A DNA stretch of 64,000 bases from Mesorhizobium sp. B2-8-5. GTDB taxonomy: Bacteria; Pseudomonadota; Alphaproteobacteria; Rhizobiales; Rhizobiaceae. The notes beneath the pieces were generated by a model. It made no database searches. It saw only the letters and a list, made by a program, of their open reading frames with translations, and was not told the DNA's origin. Below are positions 28,299 to 37,212 of the stretch, one piece after another. The stretch is taken from NCBI RefSeq assembly GCF_006440675.2, contig NZ_CP083951.1, positions 2,203,501 to 2,267,500 of the forward strand, read 5' to 3'. Every line of letters begins with the position of its first letter. Position 1 is the first letter of the stretch. The translations under genes were made by a program, and so were the position numbers.

Positions 28299-29204
28299 AT
28301 GGTGGAACAGATGGATCTTCTCGCCCTCGCTGATTTCAACCTGGTTGCGCGGCACGGAGGGTTCGGCAAGGCGGCGCGCGCCGCGGGGCGCCCGAAAGCG
28401 ACCCTGTCCCGCCGGGTCGCGGAACTGGAGGCCGCCCTCGAGTTGCGTCTGTTCGAGCGCGGGGCGCGCGCGCTGAAGCTCACCGAGGAAGGACGCGCGC
28501 TCTTCGAGCGGACGGGAGCGCTGCTGACCGAACTCGACGAAACCGCGACGGCGATAGCTTCGGGCGGACACACGCCACGCGGCAGGCTGCGGATCAGCGC
28601 GCCGCTGCTCTTCTCCCAAACCGCCATGGGGAGGCTGGCCTCCGGGTTCGCGCTGAAATATCCTGAAGTCCGGCTCGAGGTCACGACGGAAGACCGGTCC
28701 GTCGATATGATCGAGGAGGGATATGACCTGGTGATCCGGGTAAATCCCGAGCCCGATGAAAGCCTTGTCGGACGGATTTTCCTGCGCGATCGGCTGGTCG
28801 TGGTCGCGAGCCCGGGCCTCGCCAGACCGCCCGACGATCTCGCCGTTCCGGCCATCGTGCGGGGGGCCGGCGACCGTATTGCAGCCTGGGACATCGTGGC
28901 GCCAGCCGGACGGTCACGCATCGCGATCGAGCCCGTCCTTCGCCTTTCGTCGCTCCTCATGATCCGCGATGCCGTGCGGACGGGAGTCGGCGCAGGACGT
29001 CTCCCGATCTCGCTTGTAAGTCACGATCTGGCAGCCGGAACGTTGATGCATTGGGGCGATGTCGACGGCCCAGACATCGCATTATGGACGCTCTATCCGT
29101 CCCGGCGCTTGCTGAGCGCCCGCGTGTCTGCGTTCCTCGGCCATTTGAAGGAAGCCTTTCCCAGGGGGACACCTGATGAATTGGCGGCCTACATCGGCGG
29201 ATGA
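28299..29204 (+). CDS. LysR family regulator
   Basis: A 301-residue LysR-type regulator with the N-terminal winged helix (DFNLVARHGGFGKAARA, TLSRRVAELE) and a substrate-binding domain beginning near GRLRISAPLLFSQ. A second in-frame ATG at 28311 (MDLLALADF) matches the usual family start and may be the true one. The divergent NmrA and DUF1857 genes are the expected targets. Effector unknown. Confidence 0.85.
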   Translation: MVEQMDLLALADFNLVARHGGFGKAARAAGRPKATLSRRVAELEAALELRLFERGARALKLTEEGRALFERTGALLTELDETATAIASGGHTPRGRLRISAPLLFSQTAMGRLASGFALKYPEVRLEVTTEDRSVDMIEEGYDLVIRVNPEPDESLVGRIFLRDRLVVVASPGLARPPDDLAVPAIVRGAGDRIAAWDIVAPAGRSRIAIEPVLRLSSLLMIRDAVRTGVGAGRLPISLVSHDLAAGTLMHWGDVDGPDIALWTLYPSRRLLSARVSAFLGHLKEAFPRGTPDELAAYIGG

Positions 29205-29315
29205 GACAGGATGATCGAAACGCCGTCTGGCGCTTCCGCCGGCGACCCTGTGTGGTTGGGAGCGGCAGCTTGTTGGTGGCCGGCCTAAAAGCAGACTGGC
29301 CGTTCCCGTCCAAAG

Positions 29316-29516
29316 GCGACATTAGAACATCTGCTCAGCAAAGACCGCTTCCGGCGCATTTGCGACGTACGTTGGACCACAAGGTAGCAGGCTCGGCCCT
29401 GAAATCATTGAAGATTTTTCGGACAGGGCGCTACCAAAGGCTAATGTTTTTACTGTGATTTCAATAGCTTATAAGTAGGTTGGTAGCGGGAGAGCGTTAC
29501 CGCCTTCCCCCCACTC
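29316..29516 (+). repeat. 201-base direct repeat, copy B
   Basis: Second copy of the 9438-9638 repeat, same orientation, about 90 percent alike by eye with several one-base indels. The 6-base stem of copy A is altered here (AGCGTTACC in place of AGCTACC). No coding. Confidence 0.8.
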
Positions 29517-30267
29517 ATCCAGCTGCCAGTTCCGGCTTCGCTGCAACGGGTGAGTGGTTGAGGCTAGCGTATTTGGCTTTTAGATGCCATCAGCATCCAG
29601 AAATTGGCTTTGCGACGCACGACTCCGCGGCATTTCTCACCCGGTTTCATTTGGTATCGATCACATCGAAACCAGTATTGCTGGAACCGGACTGGTCGTC
29701 ATCATATGGCGCCCTTCGCCGGGGGCTGTCGGTCCCGCATCCGCCTTACGGCGGCGCTATGCTGATGCTCCTTCGGCCGCCCCTGTTGAACCGGTCTCAG
29801 GGCCACGAACCTGCTCCAGCACCGAACTGACTTGTTTGCGCTTACGGACATTTCGGTGCCTCCACTCTGTACGCCCTTTTCACATTGGTCAGGAGAGCAG
29901 TGGGCTCTCCCGACGGAGAGTCCGAGAAGGGCCGGATTTTCAGCGACCGGTTGATAACGGAAAGAGAGGAGCAAAGCCTTTGCTCTCCTGCCGAAGAATT
30001 CCAGTACGGATCGCAGCTACAGCGGAACCAACGTGCTTATCGTGGGGGGTGCCGTCGTCGAAAGCGGATTTCCAACTCAAAGGTGTCTAACCTATCGACA
30101 GGGTCTCGCGCTCAGGAGGCGTACGGGGTGGCGATCTCGGCGCGAAAAATCATAGCTAGAGACCTTAGGTCGCTTCGGCCCGGCGAAGCAGAAGCTGCGC
30201 CGCCAGTCTGTCGAGGAAGGAGGCGATTGATTTAGCATCGGGGCCGCAGGCGCATCTGGCCGGCGCG
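29517..30267. other. No gene seen
   Basis: A 750-base stretch between the repeat and the AbiE locus. Frames on both strands are serine/arginine/proline-rich and interrupted. No remnant was recognised with any confidence. Confidence 0.4.
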
Positions 30268-31311
30268 CTAGCTGCCGGCGTTCAGGGCCTTTTCGATCTG
30301 TCGGGCCGAGGCCAGAGCATCATCAAAGCTCGGTGCCGCGCCGAAAATCATGGCGGTCGTGTTGGCGTAGTCGCGGGCGAGCGCATCCGCCATTTTTTTC
30401 GCAGGCTCGATCGCGAAGGTTCCGGGGACGGCGGAGGCCAGGTCGAAGTCCGGGCGATCGAAGAACATGCGGGCATGCCGCACGCAATCGGCGCCGAGAT
30501 CGAGGTCGGCGAGCGCAGCCTTGCCGGTGTCCGATTGCACAAGGCAGTGCAGGTCGTAATAGTGGCGCGACACCCGCTGGCCCTCCTGTCGAAGTTCCCC
30601 GCGCTGCTCAAACCAGCGGCGCAACCCATGAGCAATGACCACCTTGTCCCAGAAGGTCCGCGCCGCCTCGATCGTCGTCACTTCGTGCACGGCCAGATCT
30701 GTGCCGGCCGCTTCCTCGGCGACATAGGGTGTGATCGTCAGCGGCCCGTGGGGATCGAGCGCCGATTTTGCGCCCGACTCGAGGCGTATGGCCGGTCGAA
30801 CATATGCCCTGTCACGCGGCTCCACCTCTGGGTACCACAGCAGCAAGGTCTGTCCGTCGGGATCGGCGTCATCGACCTCCACGCGTCCTGCCCCATTGGT
30901 GACGTCGGCCAATTGAGCGGCGAGGAACGCGTTGAGCGGCCCGGTGATATAGGCGCGGCATGCGTTTCGAATGGCGTCGAGTTTGGCGCGGCGCTTTTTA
31001 TTGGACAGCGCTTCGAGTTCTTCGACTGAGGCTGGCTCCTCGAGGTCGCCGCGGAACACGGTAACGTCGATGTCCTCGGAAAACCGCTTGATGAGGTCAT
31101 AGCCTTTCGACAGCGAGGTGCCGCCCTTGAAGAGCAGCCGCGGCTCGCTCGCGGGCCGCTCGTGATAGAGCGCATTGAGTGTCCAGCAGACCCAGAAGTC
31201 TTTTTCCACATTGCCCACCGGAGCGCCAATGCGATTGGCCGTGGCGAGGAACAGGTCGAGCCTGTCGCGTGGTGGCGCGGCAATGATTTGGCGGTAAGCG
31301 TCAGTGCTCAT
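30268..31311 (-). CDS. AbiEii-type nucleotidyltransferase toxin
   Basis: A 347-residue protein with the AbiEii/AbiGii nucleotidyltransferase motif: LLFKGGTSLSKGYDLI followed by the acidic pair in FSEDIDVTVF, then a long helical C-terminus. Family members inhibit growth when their antitoxin is lost and can abort phage infection. The ATG at 31311 lies inside the end of the upstream DUF6088 gene (11-base overlap), giving the usual antitoxin-toxin order and coupling. It sits at the left edge of the ICE-like region. Confidence 0.85.
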   Translation of the reverse strand: MSTDAYRQIIAAPPRDRLDLFLATANRIGAPVGNVEKDFWVCWTLNALYHERPASEPRLLFKGGTSLSKGYDLIKRFSEDIDVTVFRGDLEEPASVEELEALSNKKRRAKLDAIRNACRAYITGPLNAFLAAQLADVTNGAGRVEVDDADPDGQTLLLWYPEVEPRDRAYVRPAIRLESGAKSALDPHGPLTITPYVAEEAAGTDLAVHEVTTIEAARTFWDKVVIAHGLRRWFEQRGELRQEGQRVSRHYYDLHCLVQSDTGKAALADLDLGADCVRHARMFFDRPDFDLASAVPGTFAIEPAKKMADALARDYANTTAMIFGAAPSFDDALASARQIEKALNAGS

Positions 31312-31975
31312 GGCTTGCCTCGACCGAAGCATTGGGTACGAGCAACTCGCGCAAGAACTCCTGCATCCAGATCGGCACCGCGGAAAGCCCGCCGCGCAGG
31401 TCCTCGCGGATAGCCTCACCATGCTTCGGATCGTCAAGCAGGCGGCGCAACTCCGTGCGGATGCGTTCTCGTTCGCTCTCCTGGGCGAGCATGTCCTGCA
31501 TCCAATGCAATGCCTGGACGACCCGCATCCCCGGCCGCCCAGACCAATAGAGGCGACTTGGCGCCGCGTATTTGAAGTGAATTTCCTGGGTGCCCAGCTT
31601 AATCGGTTTCAATCGCGCGTCGACCAGCACCTCGATCTTTGCCGGCACGGCCGTGGTGAGGCCCAAATCGTTGGCTGCCGTCATGCCATCGATGACGGCC
31701 CGCGCATTGTCGCGCCGGGTCACAGCCCGGATCACGGCCCGATAGTCGGGCACAGTCGCTCGCCCGGTCAGGCTGTTCGTCCGGGGTCGATCGTAGAGGC
31801 CACGATCGATCCGGCGCAGCTCATGGGCCGCCGCCAGCCGCTGCAGCGTCTTGTCGATCGCCGCACGCGCGCCCAGATCGGCGAAGTCCCCCGGCGTCCA
31901 CACCTCGTCGGGCTTGGACTGGATGCGTGCAAGCACGCGCCTGCGAGTGTCGGTCTCAGGTGTCACCGTGATCAT
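31301..31975 (-). CDS. AbiEi-type antitoxin (DUF6088)
   Basis: A 224-residue protein with a winged-helix N-terminus (VWTPGDFADLG, TLQRLAAAHELRRIDRGLY) and the DUF6088 body (AVIDGMTAANDLGLTTAVPA). Relatives neutralise the AbiEii nucleotidyltransferase and repress their own promoter. No Shine-Dalgarno sequence is visible before ATG 31975. The first of two palindromes begins on the start codon, so the message may be leaderless or have a very short leader. Confidence 0.8.
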   Translation of the reverse strand: MITVTPETDTRRRVLARIQSKPDEVWTPGDFADLGARAAIDKTLQRLAAAHELRRIDRGLYDRPRTNSLTGRATVPDYRAVIRAVTRRDNARAVIDGMTAANDLGLTTAVPAKIEVLVDARLKPIKLGTQEIHFKYAAPSRLYWSGRPGMRVVQALHWMQDMLAQESERERIRTELRRLLDDPKHGEAIREDLRGGLSAVPIWMQEFLRELLVPNASVEASHEH

Positions 31976-32046
31976 GTCCGAAATATGCCACAAGTTTCGG
32001 ACAGCAGCAACGTTTAAAGTCCGAAGAATGCTACAAGTTTCGGACA
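31975..32046. promoter_or_regulatory. Two operator-like palindromes of the AbiE locus
   Basis: Palindrome 1 is TGTCCGAA (31975-31982) with TTCGGACA (31996-32003). Palindrome 2 is GTCCGAA (32019-32025) with TTCGGAC (32039-32045). Both have a 13-base spacer, and the shared right half ACAAGTTTCGGACA recurs 43 bases apart. AbiE antitoxins are known to bind paired inverted repeats in their own promoters, so these are likely its sites. Confidence 0.65.
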
Positions 32047-32200
32047 AGACGCTCGCGCAGCGCCACGCTGCCCTGCCCGTGCCGAGTTCTACCACTGGGC
32101 CAAGGTGGGCTGCGAGGTCGCCCGAATCGCTCCGTTTGCGGAAATGAACATCGACGCGATGCGTGCAGTGGTCGCGGAGGGGGAGCGTCACCGAAACTGA
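32018..32200 (+). pseudogene. 3' remnant of an unidentified gene
   Basis: An open frame without a start codon that reads naturally near its end (AEFYHWAKVGCEVARIAPFA, then NIDAMRAVVAEGERH) and stops with TGA at 32200. It looks like the tail of a gene whose front was replaced by the AbiE promoter region. Family not recognised. Confidence 0.3.
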
Positions 32201-32391
32201 CGGTGGCGCGCCGTGCCGCTTGCGTGCCGCGCCCGGCAAGGGAAGCTGCGCCGCGGCGCAACCCGTCACTATCGCCGCGTTGCATGCCGCGCCCTTGCCC
32301 GCCTTGCTCTTCGCGGCCTCTCCTGTTCCTGCCCGAGTGTTTGGGCGAGAACCGAATAGAAGGGAAGCGCTGCAAAGGTGCGCGGGCGAAA

Positions 32392-33438
32392 ATGGAAAAA
32401 GCAGAACTTGAAAGGCTGAAGGACAAGGTGCCCTGCGCTGCGGTGCTGGAGCGCGCGGGGTTCGCCCTCGACGTCAAGGAGAGCACGCGAAAGGCGATGA
32501 AGTATCGCCGTGAGGCGTTGATCATCATCGTCATCCATGACGGCAAGGGCTGGTTCGACCCGCTTGGCGACGACAAAGGCGATGTCTTTCGCCTGGTCGA
32601 ACATCTCGAGAGGGTGCCGTTCGTCGAAGCAATGAACGACGTCGCCAGCCTCGTCGGGTTCGTGCCGTCCGCGCCGGTCTGGCAGCGGGTATCCCGCGAG
32701 CGGGAGCCTGACCTGTCGATACCGGAGCGCTGGCACGCACGGCGCAGGCCATGGCGCGGATCGGCGACCTGGCGCTATCTCACCGACGCTCGCCATCTTC
32801 CCGACTGCATCGTCCGCGCCGCAATCAGCGCCGGCATTCTGCGCGAAGGCCCGCACGGCTCGATGTGGGCTGCCCATGTCGACACCGACGGCACCGTTAC
32901 CGGCTGGGAAGAACGCGGACCGGACTGGCGCGGCTTTGCCGCCGGCGGCGCCAAGGTGCTGTGCCGCCTCGGCCGTCCTGATGCGCTGCGCCTTTGCGTG
33001 ACCGAAGCGGCGATCGATGCCATGAGCCTTGCCGCGCTTGAGGGCCTTCGCGCCGACACGCTCTATCTCAGCACCGGCGGCGGCTGGTCGCCGGCAACCG
33101 ATGCGGCGCTCCGCGCGCTTGCCGCCAAGCCGGGTGTTGAGCTCGTCGCTGCTACCGACAACAACAAACAGGGCGACATCTATGCCGACCGCCTGCTCGG
33201 ACTGGGGGAGGAAGCTGGGTGCGGCGGTGATCGCCTTCGACCTGTGGCGGACGACTGGAACGCCGATCTGAGAATGAAAGCGGAAGCAGGAGGGGAGGAA
33301 GGAGGGAGCTGCCGCATGCCCGCCGGTCGCCTCAAGGGTGAAGCTTCGCCCGGCTCGCGCCGGCCCTTGACCCGCCCGGGCGGAGAGGCGGCCGCGGGGG
33401 AGGGGTCCGGAAGAGCCGAAGAAGATGGTGATCCATAG
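32392..33438 (+). CDS. DUF3991 and toprim domain protein
   Basis: A 348-residue primase-like protein found in rhizobial plasmids and ICEs. The N-terminal DUF3991 part contains WFDPLGDDKGDVFRLVEHLE. The toprim part has LCVTEAAIDAMSLAALEG with the conserved glutamate, and AATDNNKQGDIYADRL with the acidic residues. The C-terminal 70 residues are low in complexity, rich in G, E and R. ATG 32392 is chosen at the conserved start; the upstream in-frame extension is cysteine/proline-rich. It probably helps complementary-strand synthesis during transfer. Confidence 0.8.
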   Translation: MEKAELERLKDKVPCAAVLERAGFALDVKESTRKAMKYRREALIIIVIHDGKGWFDPLGDDKGDVFRLVEHLERVPFVEAMNDVASLVGFVPSAPVWQRVSREREPDLSIPERWHARRRPWRGSATWRYLTDARHLPDCIVRAAISAGILREGPHGSMWAAHVDTDGTVTGWEERGPDWRGFAAGGAKVLCRLGRPDALRLCVTEAAIDAMSLAALEGLRADTLYLSTGGGWSPATDAALRALAAKPGVELVAATDNNKQGDIYADRLLGLGEEAGCGGDRLRPVADDWNADLRMKAEAGGEEGGSCRMPAGRLKGEASPGSRRPLTRPGGEAAAGEGSGRAEEDGDP

Positions 33439-33482
33439 GGGATGAACCGCGCTCCGGCCCGCACAAGGCCAGGAGCCTCCCC

Positions 33483-34082
33483 ATGACCCAATCCTCCATC
33501 CGCAAGATCTACTTCGGCGTCGCCGATCGCCGGCAGATGTTCCGCCTCTTCGACCGCCACGCCCAGCGGCCCAATCGCTGGGAGAATGACGACGGCGGCC
33601 TGTTCGCCGGCGAGTGGTTCGAGATCGCGCGAGCCGAGCACGACTACATGCTCGACCTGCTGCCGCCGCTCTGGATGCGCGGCGAGATGTTCGCCCTGCG
33701 CGAGTTCCTGACCGAGAGCGTGACCAGCGTCTTCTACACACTGCGCATCGACGGCAGGACGCGCTACTTCCATGCCTATTGCGACCTCGCGCGGCCGCGC
33801 TCGCCGGTCGAAATGCGCGACGCCATCGTCGAGCGCGAGTCCTGGCCAGTGAAGGCGATGACGCGTGCGGAGCGCCTCGAGCATGTCTGGAGCGCGACCC
33901 ATGACGAGTACCGCGGCTACGCCGGGGAGCGCTTCGGAGCCGAGCATCGCGGCAAACGCACCATCCTCGTCTATGGCCTGGGGACGACCGAGCAGAAGCT
34001 GCTCGATGACCTGACCGATGACGAGATCGCGGCCAAGCTGCCGGTGCATCTCAGGCACCTCCCCGTCCGCGCAGCGGCGTGA
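33483..34082 (+). CDS. DUF1419 family protein
   Basis: A 199-residue protein of the DUF1419 family, known almost only from rhizobial mobile elements. Recognised by RKIYFGVADRRQMFRLFDRH near the N-terminus, EWFEIARAEHDYMLDLLPPL, and FLTESVTSVFYTL. No enzymatic motif is visible. It sits 44 bases after the toprim gene and is followed by DUF3085, the usual order in these elements. Confidence 0.85.
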   Translation: MTQSSIRKIYFGVADRRQMFRLFDRHAQRPNRWENDDGGLFAGEWFEIARAEHDYMLDLLPPLWMRGEMFALREFLTESVTSVFYTLRIDGRTRYFHAYCDLARPRSPVEMRDAIVERESWPVKAMTRAERLEHVWSATHDEYRGYAGERFGAEHRGKRTILVYGLGTTEQKLLDDLTDDEIAAKLPVHLRHLPVRAAA

Positions 34083-34093
34083 GGGAGGCGGCG

Positions 34094-34492
34094 ATGTTTA
34101 CCTTCCCGATCGTAGCGGTGCGCAAGGTCATAGAGCGCGGAATTGACGATGCCGCGGCCAATGGCGGCTTCCGCAATCCCTACTACGGCACCCGCCCCGG
34201 CGAGGGCGAGAGGCCGGGTCTGTGGCTGGTCGGCGACGAGGGCGTCTACATCATGTCCAACGGCAGGCTCGTCGAAGGGATACGCGCGCTCGTCATCTAT
34301 GCCGAGCAATGCCACCCCAGGGGCGACATTGACTGGTGCGACTACAAGCGCCGCCACTTCGGCGCCGATGACGGCATCGAGTTCATCGAGGCCGAGCGTC
34401 TGCTTCCGCTGTTCGACCGCAACTTGCGGGCTACTCACCTCAACATCGAACTCACCGAGACCGAAATCGCGCTCTCGCTGATCACCCGCTGA
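34094..34492 (+). CDS. DUF3085 family protein
   Basis: A 132-residue protein of the DUF3085 family. The body reads FRNPYYGTRPGEGERPGLWL, GDEGVYIMSNG and AEQCHPRGDIDWCDYKRRHF. GGGAGG five bases before ATG 34094 decides the start over a GTG that overlaps the DUF1419 stop. Role unknown; part of the accessory set next to the element methylase/helicase. Confidence 0.8.
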   Translation: MFTFPIVAVRKVIERGIDDAAANGGFRNPYYGTRPGEGERPGLWLVGDEGVYIMSNGRLVEGIRALVIYAEQCHPRGDIDWCDYKRRHFGADDGIEFIEAERLLPLFDRNLRATHLNIELTETEIALSLITR

Positions 34493-34576
34493 CTTCCCAA
34501 CCCACGACGTCGATCGCCTGGCCGACCCGCTCGGCCGGGGGGCTCGCGCGCGCCTTCACGACGAGGATTTCTCCAG

Positions 34577-36451
34577 ATGTCCAACGACGATCCATTCACG
34601 CTCGATCTGTTTAACACCACCACGCTCTCGTCGGGCCTCGGTCTCGGCGTCACCGCCTTCGGCAACGACTTCGGCGCTGGCGAGCCCAAAACTAAAGAGA
34701 CTCCGACGCCCGCCGTGCCGGAGCCACAGCCGGCCTCCCCGCCAGTCCACTCGCCGCGCCGCGCGGCCGGGCTCGGTGGCGATGACTTCGTCCTCCAGAC
34801 CGATCGCGGTCTTGGCCGGGGCTGGAAGCAGCGAGCCCGCGATAATCTCGATGCGATGCGGCTCGCCGCCGAAATCGAGAGCGCCGATCGGCCCGCGACG
34901 CGCGAGGAACAGGCGCGGCTGATCCGCTTCACCGGCTTCGGTGCCTCCGAGCTCGCCAATGCCATGTTTCGCCGTCCCGGCGACGATGGTTTCCGCCCCG
35001 GCTGGGACGCGATGGGCGCCGAGCTCGAGGAGATGGTGTCGAGCACCGACTACGCCTCGCTCGCGCGCTGCACGCAGTATGCGCACTTCACGCCAGAGTT
35101 CATCGTCCGCGCGATGTGGGCAGGCCTCGTGCGTCTCGGCTGGCGTGGGGGCAGGGTGCTTGAGCCGGGTATCGGCACGGGATTGTTTGTGGCCCTGATG
35201 CCGGCAAAGCTGCGCGACCAGGTGCACGTCACCGGCGTCGAGCTCGATCCGGTGACCGTGCGAATTGCCAGGCTACTCCAGCCTCCGGCACGCATTCTCA
35301 ACGCCGACTTCGCCCGCACCGACTTGCCGGCTGGCTTCGATCTCGCCATCGGCAACCCACCCTTCTCAAACCGTATCGTCCGCTCGGATCGCGCCTATAG
35401 GTCGATGGGGCTGCGCCTGCATGATTACTTCATCGCCCGCTCGATCGACCTGTTGAAGCCCGGCGGTCTCGCGGCGTTCGTCACCAGCTCGGGCACCATG
35501 GACAAGACGGATTGTTCGGTACGCGAGCACATCGGCAAGACCGCCGATCTCGTCGCCGCCATCCGCCTTCCCGAGGGCAGCTTCCGGGCCGACGCCGGCA
35601 CCGATGTGGTGGTGGACGTCCTCTTCTTCCGCAAGCGAGGGCACGGCGAGGCCGAAGGCGATCTGTCGTGGCTCGATACCGACGAGGTCCGTCCAGCCCA
35701 TGGCGACGATGGCGGAGGCAAGCAAGCCATCGAGTGGGTGCTCCGCGTTGCGCGCAACTGTCCCGAAGCTCTGTATTCCAACGATGGTCAGCAGATCCTG
35801 AGCTGGGTCGCTGAACTCGATATCGAAGGCTTCGCGCAACTGATCAAAGTTTATCTGATTAACAAGGACCCGCTCGCTAGAGGATTTGGCGCGCTAGCCA
35901 TCTTCCGGCGATGCCTCGATGATCGAGACTGGTTGTCATTCGCCGAAAATTTGATTGAAGCCGATGCTGAGTATCGCTCTGCAGCAGCTGCGGTCGCCGC
36001 TGCCAATTTCGAATCTGCGCGCTCCGGTACCACTTGTACTGATTGGTTGATCCGGTTTTTCGACGATGACGAGACAGCCGTACGACAGGAGGCGTTTGAC
36101 TGTTTTCGTCGTATGAAGACTGAAGACATCTCAGCTCATGCTGAGGTGTTTAAGGCTTATGCGGCGTCCAAGTATTTCGAGAGCGAGCGAACCTATTTCC
36201 TGCATCGGCTTGAACATGCACCTCCTGGTCTCGACGATCTCGTGCTCAACCTCCTTGAAGAAACGGTCAGGAAGAGGAATGATTCTGGTCGGGATCCTCG
36301 AGCATATGAATTGCACGAAATCGGCGAACTGGCGCTTAAGATCTATGCTTCAAATAGCGAACATCCAATTCGGCGTACCTGCGCGCTCGGCCTGATCGAC
36401 CAGTTGGTTGAGCGCGGTCTCATGGGGATACAGAAGCTCGAAGCCGTCTAA
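34577..36451 (+). CDS. Element DNA methylase N-terminus fused to a HEAT-like tail
   Basis: A 624-residue chimera. Residues 1 to about 375 match the front of the large (about 1,600-residue) methylase/helicase of rhizobial ICEs. Motif I is [16 protein letters not shown], the adenine-methylase motif IV is AIGNPPF (around residue 260), and [10 protein letters not shown] is recognisable just before the break. From about residue 380 (near base 35717) the sequence switches to an unrelated helical tail of about 240 residues ([33 protein letters not shown]). That tail looks like HEAT repeats from the C-terminus of a large NTPase-type protein. Codons also become AT-richer. The helicase part is lost. 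The join is in frame, so a hybrid protein could be made. Confidence 0.65.
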   Translation: MSNDDPFTLDLFNTTTLSSGLGLGVTAFGNDFGAGEPKTKETPTPAVPEPQPASPPVHSPRRAAGLGGDDFVLQTDRGLGRGWKQRARDNLDAMRLAAEIESADRPATREEQARLIRFTGFGASELANAMFRRPGDDGFRPGWDAMGAELEEMVSSTDYASLARCTQYAHFTPEFIVRAMWAGLVRLGWRGGRVLEPGIGTGLFVALMPAKLRDQVHVTGVELDPVTVRIARLLQPPARILNADFARTDLPAGFDLAIGNPPFSNRIVRSDRAYRSMGLRLHDYFIARSIDLLKPGGLAAFVTSSGTMDKTDCSVREHIGKTADLVAAIRLPEGSFRADAGTDVVVDVLFFRKRGHGEAEGDLSWLDTDEVRPAHGDDGGGKQAIEWVLRVARNCPEALYSNDGQQILSWVAELDIEGFAQLIKVYLINKDPLARGFGALAIFRRCLDDRDWLSFAENLIEADAEYRSAAAAVAAANFESARSGTTCTDWLIRFFDDDETAVRQEAFDCFRRMKTEDISAHAEVFKAYAASKYFESERTYFLHRLEHAPPGLDDLVLNLLEETVRKRNDSGRDPRAYELHEIGELALKIYASNSEHPIRRTCALGLIDQLVERGLMGIQKLEAV

Positions 36452-36475
36452 CCTTTGCGTTAAAACTGAGGCAAT

Positions 36476-36783
36476 TTCAAGAAGACCAATGCGAACGAGT
36501 TCGCCGGCGAGATCGTCACCCTCAGCGTCCAGGCCAAGGGCGTGCGCATCGTCCCCGACACCCGGGCCAGCGGCGAGAACGCACAAGCCACCGCGTCGTG
36601 GTCGGCAAGGCCGAGATCGGCGCCGCTTGGTCCAAGCGCTCCAACGAGGGTCGCGATTATCTCGGGCTCAAGCTCGACGATCCGAGCTTCACCGCTCCGA
36701 TCTACGCCAACCTCTTCGCCGACGAAGAAGGCGAGGGCCATAGCCTCATCTGGTCCCGCCCCAACCGCCGCAACTCTGAATAA
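36476..36783 (+). pseudogene. DUF736 gene, 5'-truncated and frameshifted copy
   Basis: Bases 36476-36774 match 42307-42606 (the intact DUF736 gene) almost base for base. The first six codons are missing. A one-base loss near 36585-36589 (AACGCACAAGCC against AACGCTCCAAGCC) shifts the frame after the conserved [13 protein letters not shown]. The rest ([17 protein letters not shown] to the end) is intact in the other frame. Confidence 0.8.
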
Positions 36784-36796
36784 CTGTCAAGCGAGC

Positions 36797-36818
36797 CCGT
36801 TCGACTCCAGTCGGACGG
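36797..36818 (+). terminator. Candidate terminator hairpin
   Basis: CCGTTCGACT and AGTCGGACGG form a 10-base stem with one mismatch around CC, followed by CTTCTTCATTTG. It lies just after the DUF736 pseudogene. Confidence 0.45.
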
Positions 36819-36857
36819 CTTCTTCATTTGCAGTGGTCCTCAGTGGTAAAGCCGCGG

Positions 36858-37118
36858 TCAGCTGCTCTTTCGCAACAGAATTCCATTGTTGGGCAGTACT
36901 TCGATGCCAGCTCTCTCAAGCGCATTCACGATCGCTAATATGTTGTTTGCAATCGGAGTCCGCGCGCCGCGTTCGAAATCAGCGATTGTCTGCCGCGCGA
37001 CGGTCGCCGCGCGGGCCAGATCATCTTGGCTCCATCCCAACATTGCACGTGCGCCACGGCACTGTTCGGCGCTGAAATTCGCCGCCTTCTCCCCAATATT
37101 ATGATTGACCTCAATCAA
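36858..37118 (-). CDS. XRE family regulator
   Basis: An 86-residue helix-turn-helix protein: AEQCRGARAMLGWSQDDLAR, then TVARQTIADFERGARTP as the recognition part. The start appears to be TTG 37118; no ATG or ribosome site is nearby, but a TATTATAC box lies just upstream, so a leaderless message is possible. It is divergent from the gene at 37279 and may control it. No toxin partner is adjacent on its own strand. Confidence 0.7.
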   Translation of the reverse strand: MIEVNHNIGEKAANFSAEQCRGARAMLGWSQDDLARAATVARQTIADFERGARTPIANNILAIVNALERAGIEVLPNNGILLRKSS

Positions 37119-37148
37119 TTTGTATAATATCCCTGTCTCGAACTTGCG

Positions 37149-37180
37149 GTCGAAGAGGGTGCGCGAACACCCTTTTCGAC
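37149..37180. promoter_or_regulatory. Long hairpin between XRE gene and its divergent neighbour
   Basis: GTCGAAGAGGGTG (37149-37161) and CACCCTTTTCGAC (37168-37180) pair over 13 bases with one mismatch and a 6-base loop. It could be an XRE operator or a leader structure for the downstream plus-strand gene. Confidence 0.4.
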
Positions 37181-37212
37181 CTGACCAATGCCAAGCTGTG
37201 TGGAGCTCGGAT

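Noticed and set aside
29517..30267. Transposase or phage remnant in the long gap
   Set aside because: No frame on either strand shows recognisable motifs or terminal inverted repeats.
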